64,000 nt of DNA from Pseudomonadota bacterium (GCA_018240425.1 JAFEFU010000018.1:1-64000); one strand, 5' to 3'; counted from the stretch's first letter, positions 17,299-26,321 are shown. Notes: generated by a model not told the origin, from the sequence alone. A program made the numbers and translations.

Positions 17299-18494
17299 TT
17301 CATGGCCCTCAGCTTGGTGTTCTGGGCAAGGTCGTTCTTCCAGGCGGTCACGGCGCGGGTCGCGGCCTCCATCAGCGAATTGGCGCGGATGATCGGCAGG
17401 CCGGACTTGGCAAGGATCTTCTGGCCTTCCTCGACGTTGGTGCCGGCCAGGCGGACGATGACCGGCACGTCGACCGGCTCGGCCTTCAGCGCCTGGACGA
17501 CGCCCTCGGCCACCCAGTCGCAGCGGTTGATGCCGGCGAAGATGTTGACGAGGATCGCCTGGACGTTCTTGTCGGAGGTGACGAGGCGGAAGGCCTTGGC
17601 CACCCGTTCGGGCGTCGCGCCGCCGCCGATGTCGAGGAAGTTGGCGGGTTCCCCCCCGGCCAGCTTGATCGTGTCCATCGTCGCCATCGCGAGGCCCGCG
17701 CCGTTGACGATGCAGCCGATGTTGCCCGAAAGGCCGATGTAGGCCAGGCCCCGGTCGGCGGCGCGGCTTTCGCGCGGGTCTTCCTGGCTCTTGTCGCGCA
17801 ACTCGGCGATCTGCGGGTGGCGGAAGAGCGCGTTCGAGTCGAACGTCATCTTGGCGTCGAGCGCGACGATGCGCTTGTCGGCGGTGATGACCAGCGGGTT
17901 GATCTCGACCATCGTCGCGTCAAGCTCGCGGAAGGCGCGGTAGCAGCCTTGCAGGGTGCGCACCATCTGCTGGGTGAGTTCGGGCGGAATGCCAAGCTGG
18001 AAGGCGATCTCGCGCGCCTGGAAATCGCGCAGGCCGACGGCCGGTTCCACCGTCGAGCGCACGATCGAGTCGGGCCGGTTGGCCGAGATTTCCTCGATCT
18101 CCATGCCGCCTTCCGAGGAGGCGACGATCATCACCCGCTGCGAGGTGCGGTCGAGGACGAAGCCCAGATAGATCTCGCGGTCGAAGGCGCAGGCGGCCTC
18201 GACATAGACGCGGTAGATGCCCTTGCCCTCGGGGCCGGTCTGGTGGGTGACGAGCTTGCGGCCAAAGAGGTCGCCGGTCACGTCGATGATTTCATGGTCG
18301 GACGCGCAGAGCTTGACGCCCCCCGCCTTGCCGCGGCCGCCGGCATGGACCTGGGCCTTGACGATCCATTTGTTGCCGCCCAGTTCGCGCGCGCGGTAGG
18401 CGGCCTGTTCGGGGCTGTAGGCCAGCGCCCCGTCCGGGACGGCCACCCCGAACGACTTCAGTATTTCCTTGGCCTGATATTCATGGATGTCCAT
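17295..18494 (-). CDS. mtkA: Malate-CoA ligase (malate thiokinase) beta subunit
   Basis: A 399-residue ATP-grasp subunit. It begins [20 protein letters not shown], carries the nucleotide loop [10 protein letters not shown], and ends with the CoA-ligase part ([17 protein letters not shown]). The NRCDWVAEG form is shared with methylotroph MtkA as I recall it; succinyl-CoA synthetases usually differ here. It forms the malyl-CoA-producing enzyme with MtkB. It starts 21 bases after sga and runs into mtkB with an ATGA overlap, so stoichiometric synthesis is likely. Confidence 0.88.
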   Translation of the reverse strand: MDIHEYQAKEILKSFGVAVPDGALAYSPEQAAYRARELGGNKWIVKAQVHAGGRGKAGGVKLCASDHEIIDVTGDLFGRKLVTHQTGPEGKGIYRVYVEAACAFDREIYLGFVLDRTSQRVMIVASSEGGMEIEEISANRPDSIVRSTVEPAVGLRDFQAREIAFQLGIPPELTQQMVRTLQGCYRAFRELDATMVEINPLVITADKRIVALDAKMTFDSNALFRHPQIAELRDKSQEDPRESRAADRGLAYIGLSGNIGCIVNGAGLAMATMDTIKLAGGEPANFLDIGGGATPERVAKAFRLVTSDKNVQAILVNIFAGINRCDWVAEGVVQALKAEPVDVPVIVRLAGTNVEEGQKILAKSGLPIIRANSLMEAATRAVTAWKNDLAQNTKLRAMK

Positions 18495-18515
18495 GCGGGC
18501 CTCCCTCCCTTGCGG

Positions 18516-19763
18516 TTATTCGGCGGCCATCGCGGCCTGATAATGGCGGTCCAGTCCGGCGAGGACGCCCGCCATGTCGATCTCGGCGCCCATGTCGGCC
18601 AGCGCCGCGCCAAAGCGGGTGACGATGCCGGTGATGGCCGGACGGGTGATCTGGTTGAGGATGCCGATGCGGACCTGGACCGGCTCGGACAGGGTCGGCC
18701 AGATGCCGAAACCCACGGCGCGGCAGTTCTGCACCAGTTCCTTCTCGCGCCCGGCCAGGGACGGCGGCAGGTTGAGGACGACAAGCGAGGTCATGTTCGA
18801 CGTGACCGTGCAGCCCATCGCCGTGACCGCCGCGCTGAGCGCCTTTTCGTGGAAGGCGTAGTCGCGGGCCTTCTGCGCCAGCCCGTGGATGAGCGTGAGG
18901 CGCAGCGCCTCGTGGAAGGCGGCGACGGCATAGCCGGAGTGGGTGCGGTGATAGGCGGGCGCCGGCACGTCCTTGCCGTCGATGACGCCCCAGTGGCGGG
19001 CCTCGAGGATCGGGTGGTGGACATAGGAGGCGCAGCCGGTCTTCCTTATCTCGTCGATATAGCGGTCGGCGAACGAGACCGGCGCGTAGGTGAGCGGCAG
19101 GCACAGGACGCCCTTCTGCGGGCACGAGGCCCAGCCGACCACGCCGGGATAGTCGTCGATGGCGAAATCGGCGATCCCGAGCGAGGAGACCGCATCGACC
19201 AGGCCCATCGCGCCGTGCTTGAGGCAGGCGTCCGAGAAGGCGCGGATGTCGTTGATGCGGCCCGAGCCGGTTTCCCAATGGGCCATGAAGGCCCATTTCG
19301 GCTTCTGCTCAGCCAGCGCCCGGTCGATCGTCTCGGCGCCGATCGACTGGCCGTGGGGGATGGTGACGATGGTGACCGAGGCGGGCCGCGGGTCCATCGG
19401 GCTCGCGGCAAGCTCTTCGCGGGTCGCGGCCTTCATGCGGATGGTCAGCCCGTCGATCCCCGAGAAGGTGCCGTTGACGAAGGCCACCACCTTGTCGCCG
19501 GGCAGGATCGCGTTCAGCATCACGTCGAGGCCCGAGAATCCGGTGCCGCCGACCCCGTAGGTGTGGATGTTGCGGGTGCCCCAGAGGCTGCGCAGCATCA
19601 GCTTCGACTCGATCATGCCGCGCAGGACGTCCGCCTGCATGTGGTCGGCAAGGCCCGCGTTGGCGAAGGCGGCCAGCACCCGTGCATCGGTGTTGCCGGG
19701 GCCGGGGCCGGCGGCAAGGGTTTCGGGAATGGTCAGCGGCGGGAAAACTTTCGGTTCGGTCAT
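18516..19763 (-). CDS. Class V aminotransferase, probable serine-glyoxylate aminotransferase
   Basis: A 415-residue PLP enzyme of the class V alanine/serine-glyoxylate group. GPGPGNTDARVL marks the N-terminal substrate region, AHWETGSGRIND and GLVDAVSSLG the cofactor Asp region, and the Schiff-base Lys is in SCPQKGVLCLP. It would move the amino group of serine to glyoxylate, giving hydroxypyruvate and glycine. The sequence differs from the common Sga type around the PLP Lys (the family usually shows SQKGLMLPPG), so it may be a distinct sub-branch. It is the first gene of the leftward serine-cycle operon. The start at 19763 fits an upstream GGGGACC. Confidence 0.8.
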   Translation of the reverse strand: MTEPKVFPPLTIPETLAAGPGPGNTDARVLAAFANAGLADHMQADVLRGMIESKLMLRSLWGTRNIHTYGVGGTGFSGLDVMLNAILPGDKVVAFVNGTFSGIDGLTIRMKAATREELAASPMDPRPASVTIVTIPHGQSIGAETIDRALAEQKPKWAFMAHWETGSGRINDIRAFSDACLKHGAMGLVDAVSSLGIADFAIDDYPGVVGWASCPQKGVLCLPLTYAPVSFADRYIDEIRKTGCASYVHHPILEARHWGVIDGKDVPAPAYHRTHSGYAVAAFHEALRLTLIHGLAQKARDYAFHEKALSAAVTAMGCTVTSNMTSLVVLNLPPSLAGREKELVQNCRAVGFGIWPTLSEPVQVRIGILNQITRPAITGIVTRFGAALADMGAEIDMAGVLAGLDRHYQAAMAAE

Positions 19764-19875
19764 GGCGGTCCCCGTGCAAGATTGTTGCGGCCATCTGATT
19801 CCGATTGCGGCTCGGCCACAACCTGCGTTACTCCTGCTTTCGGGTAACCTGATGGATAGGATATTTCCCACCCAT

Positions 19876-19893
19876 AATGGTAAGAATACCGTT
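19876..19893. promoter_or_regulatory. Near-palindrome in divergent serine-cycle promoter region
   Basis: The sequence aatggta-agaa-taccgtt has seven-base inverted arms with one mismatch. It lies in a notably AT-rich stretch between sga (leftward) and the LuxR-type regulator (rightward). The spacing and symmetry fit a dimeric regulator such as the adjacent LuxR-type protein. Confidence 0.4.
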
Positions 19894-19948
19894 GTATGCT
19901 GGGAGTATAGCCACCTTTACGGGTAGGTTTTTACGAAAAGACAAGCAG

Positions 19949-20602
19949 ATGCAGACAGTTAATGCCACCGAAACCCCGATCGACCTGTCGCTGGCCGACG
20001 GCAATCCCCTGGTCCTGTCGGCCATGTCCGAGCTTTTCAGCCGCGATCCGCGATTCTCGCTGGTCGCCACCTCCTCGACCGCCGAGGGGTTCCTGGGCGC
20101 GGTGATGCGGGTGCCGGTCTCGGTCGCGGTGATCGACTGGATGCTGCCGGCACTTGGCGGGCAGAAGCTGATCGAGGTCTTGCGCGACCAGCCCGGCGCG
20201 CCGCGGATCGTGGTCTACGGCGACGATCCGCGCGGCGAGGTGGCGCGGCTGGCGATGCTGGCGGGGGCGGCCGGTTTCGTCGCCCGCAACGTTCCCGTCG
20301 ACAAGCTGCTGGACACTTGCCTGGCGGTCGCGGCCGGGCAGATGGTGTTCCCGTTCCTCGACGTGCGCGAGTTGCAGGCCGACCCGATCGCCCAGCTGAC
20401 CCGGCGCGAGCGGGCGCTGCTCGAGGCATTGGCGAAGGGCTTGTCGAATAAAGACCTGGCGCGGGATTTCGAAATATCCGCCAACACGGTCAAATTCCAC
20501 CTGTCGAACCTCTTTGAAAAGCTCGGCGTAAAGAACCGCGCCCAGGCGATTGCATTCTATTACTCGTCGCGGCTGCCGCAGGAGGTGCAGGGGCGGGGCT
20601 GA
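19949..20602 (+). CDS. LuxR/NarL-type regulator with degenerate receiver
   Basis: About 217 residues. The N-terminal half has the fold pattern of a response-regulator receiver and the C-terminal half is a LuxR helix-turn-helix (LTRRERALLEALAKG, NTVKFHLSNLFEKLGVKNR). The receiver keeps the phospho-accepting Asp (VAVIDWMLP) but has ADGNP in place of the usual ADDHP. It has Gly where the Ser/Thr switch is expected (IVVYGDD) and Arg for the conserved Lys (GFVARN). No histidine kinase is nearby. It sits between two divergent serine-cycle units and probably controls them, perhaps without phosphorylation. Upstream in-frame codons to 19877 are unlikely to be used. Confidence 0.85.
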   Translation: MQTVNATETPIDLSLADGNPLVLSAMSELFSRDPRFSLVATSSTAEGFLGAVMRVPVSVAVIDWMLPALGGQKLIEVLRDQPGAPRIVVYGDDPRGEVARLAMLAGAAGFVARNVPVDKLLDTCLAVAAGQMVFPFLDVRELQADPIAQLTRRERALLEALAKGLSNKDLARDFEISANTVKFHLSNLFEKLGVKNRAQAIAFYYSSRLPQEVQGRG

Positions 20603-20736
20603 CCCGGGGCCGCGCGGGCCGGTCAGGATGTTTCGTCGCACCTTCCCGGAGGGAAATTTTGTTGCTTGACAGGCGCAGAATCTTGCCTCCTTTTCTGTCG
20701 CCCATCGTCGCAACCCACAGCCAGAGGATTCGCACC

Positions 20737-21714
20737 ATGAGCTTCCACACCATCGAACAGGCCCCCGCCCGTCTGAACCGCAGCGAACTGGCCGTTCCGG
20801 GCAGTGCGCCGCAAATGTTTGAAAAAGCAGCACAATCAGAGGCAGACGTGATATTCCTCGACCTCGAGGACGCGGTGGCGCCGGACGACAAGGCCCAGGC
20901 ACGCAAGAACATCATCAAGGCGCTGAACGAGATCGACTGGGGCAAGAAGACCATGTCGGTCCGCATCAACGGGCTGGACACGCACTACATGTATCGCGAT
21001 GTCGTCGACGTGGTCGAGCAGGCGGGCGCGCGGCTCGACCTCATCATGATCCCCAAGGTCGGCACGGCGGCGGATGTTTATGCGGTCGACATGATGGTGA
21101 CGCAGATTGAAGACGCCAAGGGTTATAAGAAGCGCATCGGATTCGAGCATATAATCGAGACCGCGCTTGGAATGCAGAATGTCAGCGAAATCGCCGCGGC
21201 CTCGAAGCGCAATGAAAGCCTGCATTTCGGCGTGGCCGATTATGCCGCCTCGACCCGGGCGCGCACGACGATCATCGGCGGCGTGAACCCCGACTACGCG
21301 GTGCTGACCGATCCGCTTGACGATGCGACCCGCGCTGTCCACTGGGGCGACATGTGGCACTATGCGCTGGCGCGGATGGTGGTCGCGGCGCGCGCCAATG
21401 GCCTGCGCCCGGTCGATGGGCCGTTCGGCGACTTCTCGGACCCCGAGGGCTACAAGGCGGCGGCCAAGCGGGCGGCGGTCCTCGGCTGCGAGGGCAAGTG
21501 GGCGATCCACCCCAGCCAGATCGCGATGGCCAACGAGGTGATGAGCCCCTCGGAAAAGGAAGTGACGCGGGCCAGGCGCATCCTCGACGCGATGGCCGAG
21601 GCGGCCAGCCAGGGCAAGGGCGCGGTGTCGCTGGACGGGCGGCTGATCGACTATGCCTCGATCCGTCAGGCCGAGGTGCTGGTCGAGAAGGCGCGCCAGA
21701 TCGCCGGGGCCTGA
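20737..21714 (+). CDS. mcl: Malyl-CoA/beta-methylmalyl-CoA lyase
   Basis: A 325-residue CitE-like aldolase. Motifs include the metal/acidic segment FLDLEDAVAPDDK, the catalytic Arg region SVRING and the C-terminal KWAIHPSQI. It cleaves malyl-CoA to glyoxylate and acetyl-CoA, the step after MtkAB; in Rhodobacteraceae the same protein can also act on beta-methylmalyl-CoA in the ethylmalonyl-CoA pathway. The start MSFHTIEQ at 20737 fits the family's N-terminus. A TTGACA at 20666-20671 may belong to its promoter. gck follows after 2 bases. Confidence 0.93.
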   Translation: MSFHTIEQAPARLNRSELAVPGSAPQMFEKAAQSEADVIFLDLEDAVAPDDKAQARKNIIKALNEIDWGKKTMSVRINGLDTHYMYRDVVDVVEQAGARLDLIMIPKVGTAADVYAVDMMVTQIEDAKGYKKRIGFEHIIETALGMQNVSEIAAASKRNESLHFGVADYAASTRARTTIIGGVNPDYAVLTDPLDDATRAVHWGDMWHYALARMVVAARANGLRPVDGPFGDFSDPEGYKAAAKRAAVLGCEGKWAIHPSQIAMANEVMSPSEKEVTRARRILDAMAEAASQGKGAVSLDGRLIDYASIRQAEVLVEKARQIAGA

Positions 21715-21716
21715 GC

Positions 21717-23003
21717 ATGGACCTGCGCGCCGAAGCCCTGCGCCTGTTCCGGGCGGCGGTCCATGCCGCCGACCCGGCCGGCGCCCTGCGCGCCGCCTGG
21801 GCCGCGGCCCCGCCGGAACCGCCGGCGGCAGGCGGCGCCTGGCTGGTGGTGGCCGTCGGCAAGGCGGCGATGCCGATGGCCGGGGCGGCGCTGGCAGCCC
21901 TGATCGGTGCGCCGGTCAGGGCGCTGGTGGTGACCAACTACGAGAATGCCCGCCCGCTGCCCGGCGCGACGGTGATGGCGGCGGGGCATCCGGTGCCGGA
22001 CGAGAACGGCGAGATGGCCGGGCGGGCGGTGGCGGCGCTGCTCGATGGCGCGGGGGCGGCCGACCGGGTGGTGGCGCTGATCTCGGGCGGGGGCTCGGCG
22101 CTCTTGCCCGCGCCGGCGCCGGGGCTGACGCTTGACGACAAGGCCGAGGTGAACCGCCTGCTTCTCGCGCATGGCTACGAGATCACCGAGATCAACCTGA
22201 TCCGCCAGCAACTGTCCCGGCTGAAGGGCGGCGGCATGGTGCGGCTGGCCGCGCCAGCGCCGGTCGCGGCCTATATCCTGTCGGACGTGATCGGCGACGA
22301 CCTGCGCGCCATCGCCTCGGGTCCGACGGCGGCGCCGCTTGGCACCCGCGCCGACGCCCGCAGGCTCTTGCAGGCGCGCGGGGTGTGGGACCGGCTTCCG
22401 CCCGCGGTGCGCGCCCATCTGGAGGCGCCCGAGCCTGTGGCGGCGGCCCGGCCGGCGGCGCTCAACCTCTTGATTGGCAGCAACAGGAAAAGCCTGGAGG
22501 CCGTTGAAAAGGCGTCGGAAACCCCTGACACCAGGATCGTCTCGGACCGACTGACCGGCGATGTCGGAGATGCGGCCGAGACCATCCTTGCCGCCGCGGG
22601 GGCCGCGGGACCGGGACCGGCCTGCCTGATCTTCGGCGGCGAGACCACCGTCACGCTGCGCGGCAAGGGCCGGGGCGGGCGCAACCAGGAACTGGCGCTG
22701 CGGCTGGCGCTGGCCGCGCCGGAACGGCTGGGCCGGCCCTTCGTCTTTCTGTCGGGCGGCACCGACGGGCGCGACGGGCCGACCGAGGCCGCCGGCGGGA
22801 TCGTCGACGAGACAAGCGCCGCGCGGATGCGGGCGGCGGGCGCGGACCCCGAGGCGCTTCTGGCCGACAATGACAGCAATGCGGCCCTTGCGGCCTCGGG
22901 CGATCTCTTGACCGTGGGGGCCACCGGAACCAACGTCGCGGACGTGCAGATCCTGCTCATGGCAGCGCGGCCCGAAGCGCAGGGGGGTGCAGACCTGCCG
23001 TAG
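21717..23003 (+). CDS. gck: Glycerate 2-kinase (MOFRL family)
   Basis: A 428-residue glycerate kinase of the GckA/MOFRL type. The N-terminal AVGKAAMPMA and ISGGGSALLPAP and the C-terminal MOFRL segment (GGRNQELALRLAL, SGGTDGRDGPTEAAGG) are clear. It phosphorylates D-glycerate to 2-phosphoglycerate, which enolase turns into PEP for Ppc. The ATG lies 2 bases after the mcl stop, so the two are co-translated. This supplies the kinase missing from the divergent sga-mtkAB-hpr-ppc operon. Confidence 0.92.
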   Translation: MDLRAEALRLFRAAVHAADPAGALRAAWAAAPPEPPAAGGAWLVVAVGKAAMPMAGAALAALIGAPVRALVVTNYENARPLPGATVMAAGHPVPDENGEMAGRAVAALLDGAGAADRVVALISGGGSALLPAPAPGLTLDDKAEVNRLLLAHGYEITEINLIRQQLSRLKGGGMVRLAAPAPVAAYILSDVIGDDLRAIASGPTAAPLGTRADARRLLQARGVWDRLPPAVRAHLEAPEPVAAARPAALNLLIGSNRKSLEAVEKASETPDTRIVSDRLTGDVGDAAETILAAAGAAGPGPACLIFGGETTVTLRGKGRGGRNQELALRLALAAPERLGRPFVFLSGGTDGRDGPTEAAGGIVDETSAARMRAAGADPEALLADNDSNAALAASGDLLTVGATGTNVADVQILLMAARPEAQGGADLP

Positions 23004-23069
23004 CGTCTTGCGCGGCGGTCGCCCTGCCCGTAATTTGCTCAAAATTTCCTGCGGGGGCAGCCGGGGCGC

Positions 23070-23744
23070 ATGGACGCATTGATCGACACCTCTTCGGACC
23101 GCAAGGTCCCGACCCACGAGACGACCTATGTCCAGTTGCGCGACATGGTGCTGACCGGCGGGCTGGTGCCAGGACAGGCGGTGACGATCCAGGGCCTGGC
23201 GCGGGATCTCGAGACCGGGATGACCCCGGTGCGCGAGGCGATCCGGCGGCTGACCGCCGAGGGCGCCCTGCAACTGCACGGCAACCGCCGGGTATCGGTC
23301 CCGCACCTGACGGCCGGGCTTCTGGACCAGATCGCCTTTGCCCGCCTGACCATCGAGCCGAAGATCGCCGAACTCGCGGCGCCGCGGCTGACCGAGGCGA
23401 AGATCGCCGAGCTGGCGGCCATCGACGCCTCGATCGACCGCGCGATCATGCAAAACGACATTTCCGGCTATCTGGCGGGCAACCACCGCTTTCACTTCGT
23501 CCTTTACGAGGCGTCCGATGCCCGCGCCCTGGTCGATATTGCGCAATCGCTGTGGCTGCGCTTTGGCCCGTCGCTGCGGGTGGTCGCCGACCGCTACCGC
23601 AAGGGGCGCCTGACCGACCAGCATTCCGAGGCGCTTGCCGCTATGCGGGCCGGTGACGCCGGTGCGCTGGCGGCGGCGGTCGAGAGCGATATCGGCCAGG
23701 GGATCGACCAGGTGCGCGCCGCGCTGGCGGCGGGCGAGGTCTGA
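23070..23744 (+). CDS. FadR/GntR-family regulator (FCD type), second copy
   Basis: A 224-residue GntR-type regulator. The winged helix-turn-helix (TIQGLARDLETGMTPVREAIRRL) is near residues 37-60 and the FCD domain follows, with the metal-type pattern NHRFHFVLYEA. It differs clearly from the regulator at 8949. It is followed after 257 bases by an aminotransferase gene whose leader contains two TTGATCA sites, so it may control that gene. It could also control mcl-gck upstream. Confidence 0.85.
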   Translation: MDALIDTSSDRKVPTHETTYVQLRDMVLTGGLVPGQAVTIQGLARDLETGMTPVREAIRRLTAEGALQLHGNRRVSVPHLTAGLLDQIAFARLTIEPKIAELAAPRLTEAKIAELAAIDASIDRAIMQNDISGYLAGNHRFHFVLYEASDARALVDIAQSLWLRFGPSLRVVADRYRKGRLTDQHSEALAAMRAGDAGALAAAVESDIGQGIDQVRAALAAGEV

Positions 23745-23850
23745 GGCCCCTGCCCGGCGCGCCTGCCGCCTCGCGCGCCCTCCCCCGCACCCCCTCCCGG
23801 AGGTTCTGGCAAGGGAAAGCCCCGGCCGCGGAAAGGCCGGCCGCGGATTT

Positions 23851-23882
23851 TTGATCATATCATGCGTAAATTTGATCAAATT
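23851..23882. promoter_or_regulatory. Paired TTGATCA boxes, one in a 14-bp palindrome
   Basis: TTGATCA occurs at 23851-23857 and 23872-23878, 21 bases apart (two helical turns). The second lies in the perfect palindrome aatttgatcaaatt (23869-23882). The site is about 120 bases before the aminotransferase start and just after the FCD regulator gene. An operator for that regulator is the simplest reading. Confidence 0.5.
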
Positions 23883-24001
23883 CATTGACATCGGCCGGCC
23901 CGGCCCTATTCTGGCGGCAATGGCACCTGGCCGGACCGCGCGGCGATTCCACCGCCGCACCCGCGCCACAGGGCCGCCCACCCCGGACCTGAGAGGGCGC
24001 G

Positions 24002-25396
24002 ATGACCAAGATCACCAACCACATGCCGACCAAGGAACTCCAGGCGCTGGACGCCGCCCACCACATGCACCCGTTCAGCGAGAACGCCTCGCTGGCCAAG
24101 ACCGGCGTGCGGATCATGGTGCGGGGCGAGGGCATCTGGCTGACCGACAGCGACGGCCACAAGATCCTCGACGGGATGGCGGGCCTGTGGTGCACCAACA
24201 TCGGCTATGGCCGCAAGGAACTGGGCGAGGTCGCCAAGCGCCAGATGGACGAACTGGCCTATTACAACACCTTCTTCAAGACCAGCCACGTCCCGGCGAT
24301 TGCGCTGGCGGCGAAGCTGGCCGAACTGGCGCCGGGCGATCTGAACCATGTGTTCTTCGCCGGATCGGGATCCGAGGCCAACGACACCAACATCCGCGCC
24401 GTGCGCCGCTACTGGGACATCAAGGGCCAGCCGGAAAAGCGCGTCATCATCGCGCGCAAGAACGGCTATCACGGCTCGACAATCGGCGGCGGCACGCTGG
24501 GCGGCATGGCCCCCATCCATGCCTGCGGCGGCACCATCGACGGTGTCGTCCACATCGGCCAGCCGCACTGGTATGCCGAAGGCGGCGACATGAGCCCCGA
24601 GGATTTCGGCCTGCTGCGCGCCCGCGAGCTTGAGGACAAGATCCTGGAACTCGGCGTGGACAAGGTCGCGGCCTTCATCGGCGAGCCGATCCAGGGCGCC
24701 GGGGGCGTGATCGTGCCGCCCGCGACCTACTGGCCCGAAATCCAGCGCATCTGCGACAAGTACGGCATCCTGCTGATCTCCGACGAGGTCATCACCGGCT
24801 TTGGCCGCACCGGCAACTGGTTCGGGGCCCAGACCTTCGGGATCCGGCCGCACATCATGACCATCGCCAAGGGCCTGTCGTCGGGCTACCAGCCGATCGG
24901 CGGCTCGATCATCTGCGACGAGGTGGCCGAGGTCCTGGGCAGCCACGGCGATTTCAACCACGGCTACACCTATTCCGGCCACCCGGTCGCCGCCGCGGTT
25001 GCGCTCGAGAACCTGCGGATCATCGAGGAAGAGAAGATGGTCGAGCATGTCCGCGACGTGGCCCATCCCTACCTTGCCCAGAAGTGGCAGGCGCTGACCG
25101 ACCACCCGCTGGTCGGCGAGGCGAAGCTGGTGGGCCTGATGGGCTCGATCGCGCTGACCCCCGACAAGGCCCGGCGGGCGCGCTTCGCGTCCGAGGCCGG
25201 GACGGTGGGCCTGCGCTGCCGCGAGCGCTGCTTTGCCAACAACCTGGTCATGCGCCATGTCGGCGACCGCATGATCATTGCCCCGCCGCTGATCATCAAG
25301 CCCGAGGAGATCGACGTGATGATCGCGCGGGCGAGGAAGTCCCTGGACGAGTGCTATGCCGGGCTGAAGGACGACGGGTTGCTCAAGGCGGCCTGA
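24002..25396 (+). CDS. Class III omega-aminotransferase, polyamine/putrescine-pyruvate type
   Basis: A 464-residue PLP enzyme of the class III aminotransferases. The N-terminal pattern HHMHPFSENASL and GHKILDGMAGLWC is typical of the SpuC (putrescine/omega-amino acid:pyruvate) branch. Further features are FFAGSGSEANDTNIRAVR, the cofactor Asp in LLISDEVITGFGR and the PLP Lys in TIAKGLSSGYQPIG. It would transfer an amino group from an amine or omega-amino acid to pyruvate, giving alanine. The substrate cannot be fixed from sequence; the amine-catabolism neighbourhood fits. A clear terminator follows. Confidence 0.85.
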   Translation: MTKITNHMPTKELQALDAAHHMHPFSENASLAKTGVRIMVRGEGIWLTDSDGHKILDGMAGLWCTNIGYGRKELGEVAKRQMDELAYYNTFFKTSHVPAIALAAKLAELAPGDLNHVFFAGSGSEANDTNIRAVRRYWDIKGQPEKRVIIARKNGYHGSTIGGGTLGGMAPIHACGGTIDGVVHIGQPHWYAEGGDMSPEDFGLLRARELEDKILELGVDKVAAFIGEPIQGAGGVIVPPATYWPEIQRICDKYGILLISDEVITGFGRTGNWFGAQTFGIRPHIMTIAKGLSSGYQPIGGSIICDEVAEVLGSHGDFNHGYTYSGHPVAAAVALENLRIIEEEKMVEHVRDVAHPYLAQKWQALTDHPLVGEAKLVGLMGSIALTPDKARRARFASEAGTVGLRCRERCFANNLVMRHVGDRMIIAPPLIIKPEEIDVMIARARKSLDECYAGLKDDGLLKAA

Positions 25397-25424
25397 GTTC
25401 CGGCAGCCGGTCACGGACCGATTC

Positions 25425-25455
25425 GGCCAGCGCACCCCCGGCGCTGGCCTTTTTC
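25425..25455 (+). terminator. Intrinsic terminator after aminotransferase
   Basis: Perfect nine-base arms ggccagcgc and gcgctggcc with a 7-base loop are followed by five T's. Confidence 0.9.
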
Positions 25456-25623
25456 GTTGCCCCGATGCCGCAGGATGAGGATGGCGGCGAACAAAGCGCG
25501 CGGCCCGGCGCGATTGTTGCCCCGAAGCCGCGACCATGCGGGTAAATTGCGGCAAACTCTTGGCATCGCGAAAACTTCGCCTTAATCCTGCCACAGTCCG
25601 CCGGTTTTGCGGCAAGGGTATGG

Positions 25624-26298
25624 GTGCTGAAGATGAAGAGATTGTTGCTGGCCATCGGCCTAATGGCCACCCCGCTGTCGGCCGAGGCGCTGACCGTCAA
25701 GACCGTCGCGCAGAACGGGGCAGCCTGGCAGAAGGTGAACGTGTCGCAGAGCGTGGCTCTGCCCAACGGCGGCAACTGGACCTCGGCGCCCTTGCAGATG
25801 CCCAACGCCTGGTTTCCGCAGATCGACCCCTGCGTCTCGTTCTGCTCGCCCTTCGATCCGGGTATCTATGGCACCAGCCAGACCATCGGCGCGACGCCCC
25901 TGCCCGGCTGGCAGACGATCCCCTTCTGGGCAACCTGGCAGACGCCTGACCGGTCGAACACGAACGTCCTGAGTTTCGCCAAGGCGCAGAACATCTTCTC
26001 GCTGCTCTGGGGATCGCTGGATACCGGCAACCTCATAGAATTCCTGCTGAATGGTCAGGTGGTTGGCACGCTGGCCGGCGACCAGCTGCCGGGCGTGGCG
26101 ATCCAGAACCCGGGGCGGGGTGCCGCGCTGATCAAGGTGTCGGGGCTGAACTTCGACCAGGTGCGGTTCTCGTCCACGAGCGGCGGGTTCGAGTTCTCGA
26201 ACGTCGGCGCCTCGCCTGTGCCGCTGCCCCTGCCGGTCGCAGGGCTTGCCGGGGCGCTCGGCCTTCTCGGGCTGCTCCGCCGCCGCCGCCGCGCCTGA
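25624..26298 (+). CDS. VPLPA-CTERM surface protein
   Basis: A 224-residue secreted protein. It has an N-terminal signal peptide (KRLLLAIGLMATPLSAEA) and a C-terminal sorting tripartite signal: VPLPLPVAG, a hydrophobic helix (LAGALGLLGLL) and a final arginine cluster (RRRRRA). This is the VPLPA-CTERM form of PEP-CTERM signals, which in Rhodobacterales are processed by an exosortase and linked with exopolysaccharide. The middle is Gly/Asn/Trp-rich with a few Cys and is not recognised. The GTG at 25624 fits an AAGGG site; an ATG at 25633 is possible. The exopolysaccharide genes follow. Confidence 0.8.
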   Translation: MLKMKRLLLAIGLMATPLSAEALTVKTVAQNGAAWQKVNVSQSVALPNGGNWTSAPLQMPNAWFPQIDPCVSFCSPFDPGIYGTSQTIGATPLPGWQTIPFWATWQTPDRSNTNVLSFAKAQNIFSLLWGSLDTGNLIEFLLNGQVVGTLAGDQLPGVAIQNPGRGAALIKVSGLNFDQVRFSSTSGGFEFSNVGASPVPLPLPVAGLAGALGLLGLLRRRRRA

Positions 26299-26321
26299 GC
26301 CGGCCCTGACCACTTGCGCGA

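Noticed and set aside
16405..18494. Succinyl-CoA synthetase (sucCD)
   Set aside because: Placement between sga and hpr-ppc, with mcl nearby, and sequence features of the beta subunit favour malate thiokinase. TCA-cycle genes are not adjacent.
20666..20688. Complete sigma-70 promoter for mcl
   Set aside because: TTGACA is present at 20666 but no acceptable -10 box lies at the correct distance, so it is mentioned only within the mcl entry.
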